A stretch of DNA of 64,000 nucleotides from VRUE01 sp035605695 (lineage in GTDB: Bacteria; Actinomycetota; Thermoleophilia; Solirubrobacterales; 70-9), in assembly GCA_035605695.1 (NCBI GenBank), contig DATNGZ010000027.1, positions 25,277 through 89,276 of the forward strand. Reading direction: 5' to 3'. The notes beneath the pieces were generated by a model. That model did no database searches, was not told the DNA's origin, and saw nothing but the letters and a program-made list of their open reading frames with translations. Below are positions 63,080 through 64,000 of this stretch, one piece after another (position 1 is the stretch's first letter; each line of letters starts with the position of its first letter). The position numbers and the translations under genes were made by a program.

Positions 63080-63813
63080 CAGACCATCCCGAGGCCGCCG
63101 CTTACGCCCAGGGTCTCGCCGGTGACGTAAGTGGCATCGTCGGAGACCAGGAAGGCGGCTGCAGCAGCGACCTCGTCGGGCTGGCCGAGGCGGCCCATTT
63201 GGGTCGAGGACTTCATCGTCTCGATCACTTTCTCGCCGATCTCGCCGAACTCCTTGGCGCCCATCAGCAGCGGCGTCTCGACCGGGCCCGGGGCGATCGC
63301 GTTGGCAATGATTCCGTAGCGGGCGTTCTCGCGGGCAATCGCCTTGGTGAAGCCGACGATGCCGGCCTTGGCGGCGGAGTAGACGGCTGAGCCCTTGGAG
63401 CCGACCCGTCCCGCCTCCGAGGAGATGCTGAGGATGCGGCCGTATTTGGCCTGCTGCATGCTCGGCAACGCCGCGTGAGTGCAGTTGAGCACGCCAATCA
63501 GGTTGATCCCGATCACCTTCTGCCACTGCTCGGGGGTGGTGCAGGTGAAGAAGCCGAACTCGTCGGTGCCGGCGTTGTTGACGAGGATGTCGAGCGTGCC
63601 GGTCGCCTCGACGGCGGCGTTGGCGGACCCGAGGTCGGTCACATCGAGCTCGATCGCGTGGCCGTTGACCTCGCCGGCGACGCGCTGCGCGCCCTCCGTA
63701 TCAATGTCGCCGACCCAGACCTCGGCGCCCTCGGCGGCAAGGCGCGCGGCGATCGCGGCGCCGATCCCACTCGCGGCACCGGTCACTAGCGCCTTTCGTC
63801 CCTCGAGTCGCAT
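63079..63813 (-). CDS. SDR-family dehydrogenase (BadH/FabG-like)
   Basis: The 244-residue short-chain dehydrogenase has TGAASGIGAAIAARLA (cofactor), NNAGTDEF, the catalytic Ser in SSEAGRVG and Tyr-Lys in YSAAKAG, and APGPVETPLL. The sequence style is that of hydroxyacyl-CoA dehydrogenases such as BadH. It is first of the run SDR-thioesterase-HMG-CoA lyase-carboxylase on the minus strand and is tightly packed with the thioesterase. Confidence 0.9.
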   Translation of the reverse strand: MRLEGRKALVTGAASGIGAAIAARLAAEGAEVWVGDIDTEGAQRVAGEVNGHAIELDVTDLGSANAAVEATGTLDILVNNAGTDEFGFFTCTTPEQWQKVIGINLIGVLNCTHAALPSMQQAKYGRILSISSEAGRVGSKGSAVYSAAKAGIVGFTKAIARENARYGIIANAIAPGPVETPLLMGAKEFGEIGEKVIETMKSSTQMGRLGQPDEVAAAAAFLVSDDATYVTGETLGVSGGLGMV

Positions 63814-64000
63814 CGGGCATGAGCATAAGGGCCGAGGCCCTAGGAGGGATTGGCAAAACCCTCGCGCACGCCAGGCGGCGGCGGACGCTGCGCGGCGCGG
63901 AGTCCTCAGTCGGCCGAATAGCGCTGCTCATGAGTATCCGGTTCGCTCAGGTGGGGTCGCCCCGAGGCCGAGACCGACCCGCTCGAAGCGGCCGGTCAGG

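Noticed and set aside
63822..64000. Start of a plus-strand gene at the window end
   Set aside because: An open frame from ATG 63822 runs to the edge, but its first 55 codons are Arg/Gly-rich with no recognisable motif or clear ribosome site, so it is not called.

Overview
The window is high-GC DNA with dense, tightly packed genes and reads as a chromosomal stretch of an actinobacterium. The closest fit is the Thermoleophilia/Solirubrobacterales group. That placement rests on secreted proteins opening with the 'PSPALAVSVLALFIALGGTVYAA'-type leader, a 958-residue secreted protein of a type I associate with that order, and several Ddn-type (F420) flavoenzymes. It is inference from recognised families, not a phylogeny.

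Layout. 1-4.3 kb: a CpsB-type phosphatase (partial), a Rho-like protein with a decayed ATPase, GlpD and a nitroreductase. 4.3-10.9 kb, minus strand: a cobalamin riboswitch followed by five near-contiguous genes. These are two secreted DUF4430 (transcobalamin C-terminal-like) proteins, EcfT, a fused EcfA-EcfA' ATPase, and an ECF S-component fused to an extracellular alpha/alpha-barrel with prenyltransferase-type repeats. Together they look like a bacterial counterpart of intrinsic factor/transcobalamin built into an ECF vitamin B12 importer, and this is the most striking system here. 11-25 kb: a secreted protein, a NarL-type two-component pair, a GMC oxidoreductase, a DEAD-box helicase, a very large secreted protein, small SRPBCC and F420-type enzymes, and two decayed genes. 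25.5-44.8 kb: hydrolases, a Nudix/RDD cluster, a MocR regulator, a membrane-anchored receiver domain, an oligopeptide-binding protein, a PQQ-propeller lipoprotein, an NlpC/P60 protein, a large MMPL transporter and HU, with four tRNA genes.

45.04-55.69 kb is a genomic island in the tRNA-Trp gene. A 51-bp perfect direct repeat of the tRNA 3' part flanks it. It holds a truncated tyrosine integrase, an HNH protein with two small partners (one a nucleotidyltransferase), a 1646-residue STAND-type NTPase beside a protein with an HEPN-type R-N-x3-H motif, and a HicB-HicA pair. It looks like a defence island that can no longer move itself.

55.7-64 kb: two tRNA-Leu genes, a membrane protein, an MBL hydrolase coupled to acetoacetyl-CoA synthetase, a PAP2 phosphatase, and a run with acyl-CoA carboxylase beta subunit, HMG-CoA lyase, thioesterase and SDR. 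This set suits leucine or branched acyl-CoA breakdown through acetoacetate. Nothing convincing is seen in the last 180 bases beyond an open frame from about 63822.

A second theme is a scatter of long palindromes. They lie between genes, at a gene's stop, and once in frame inside the EcfA linker. Two of them are copies of the same 45-bp element.
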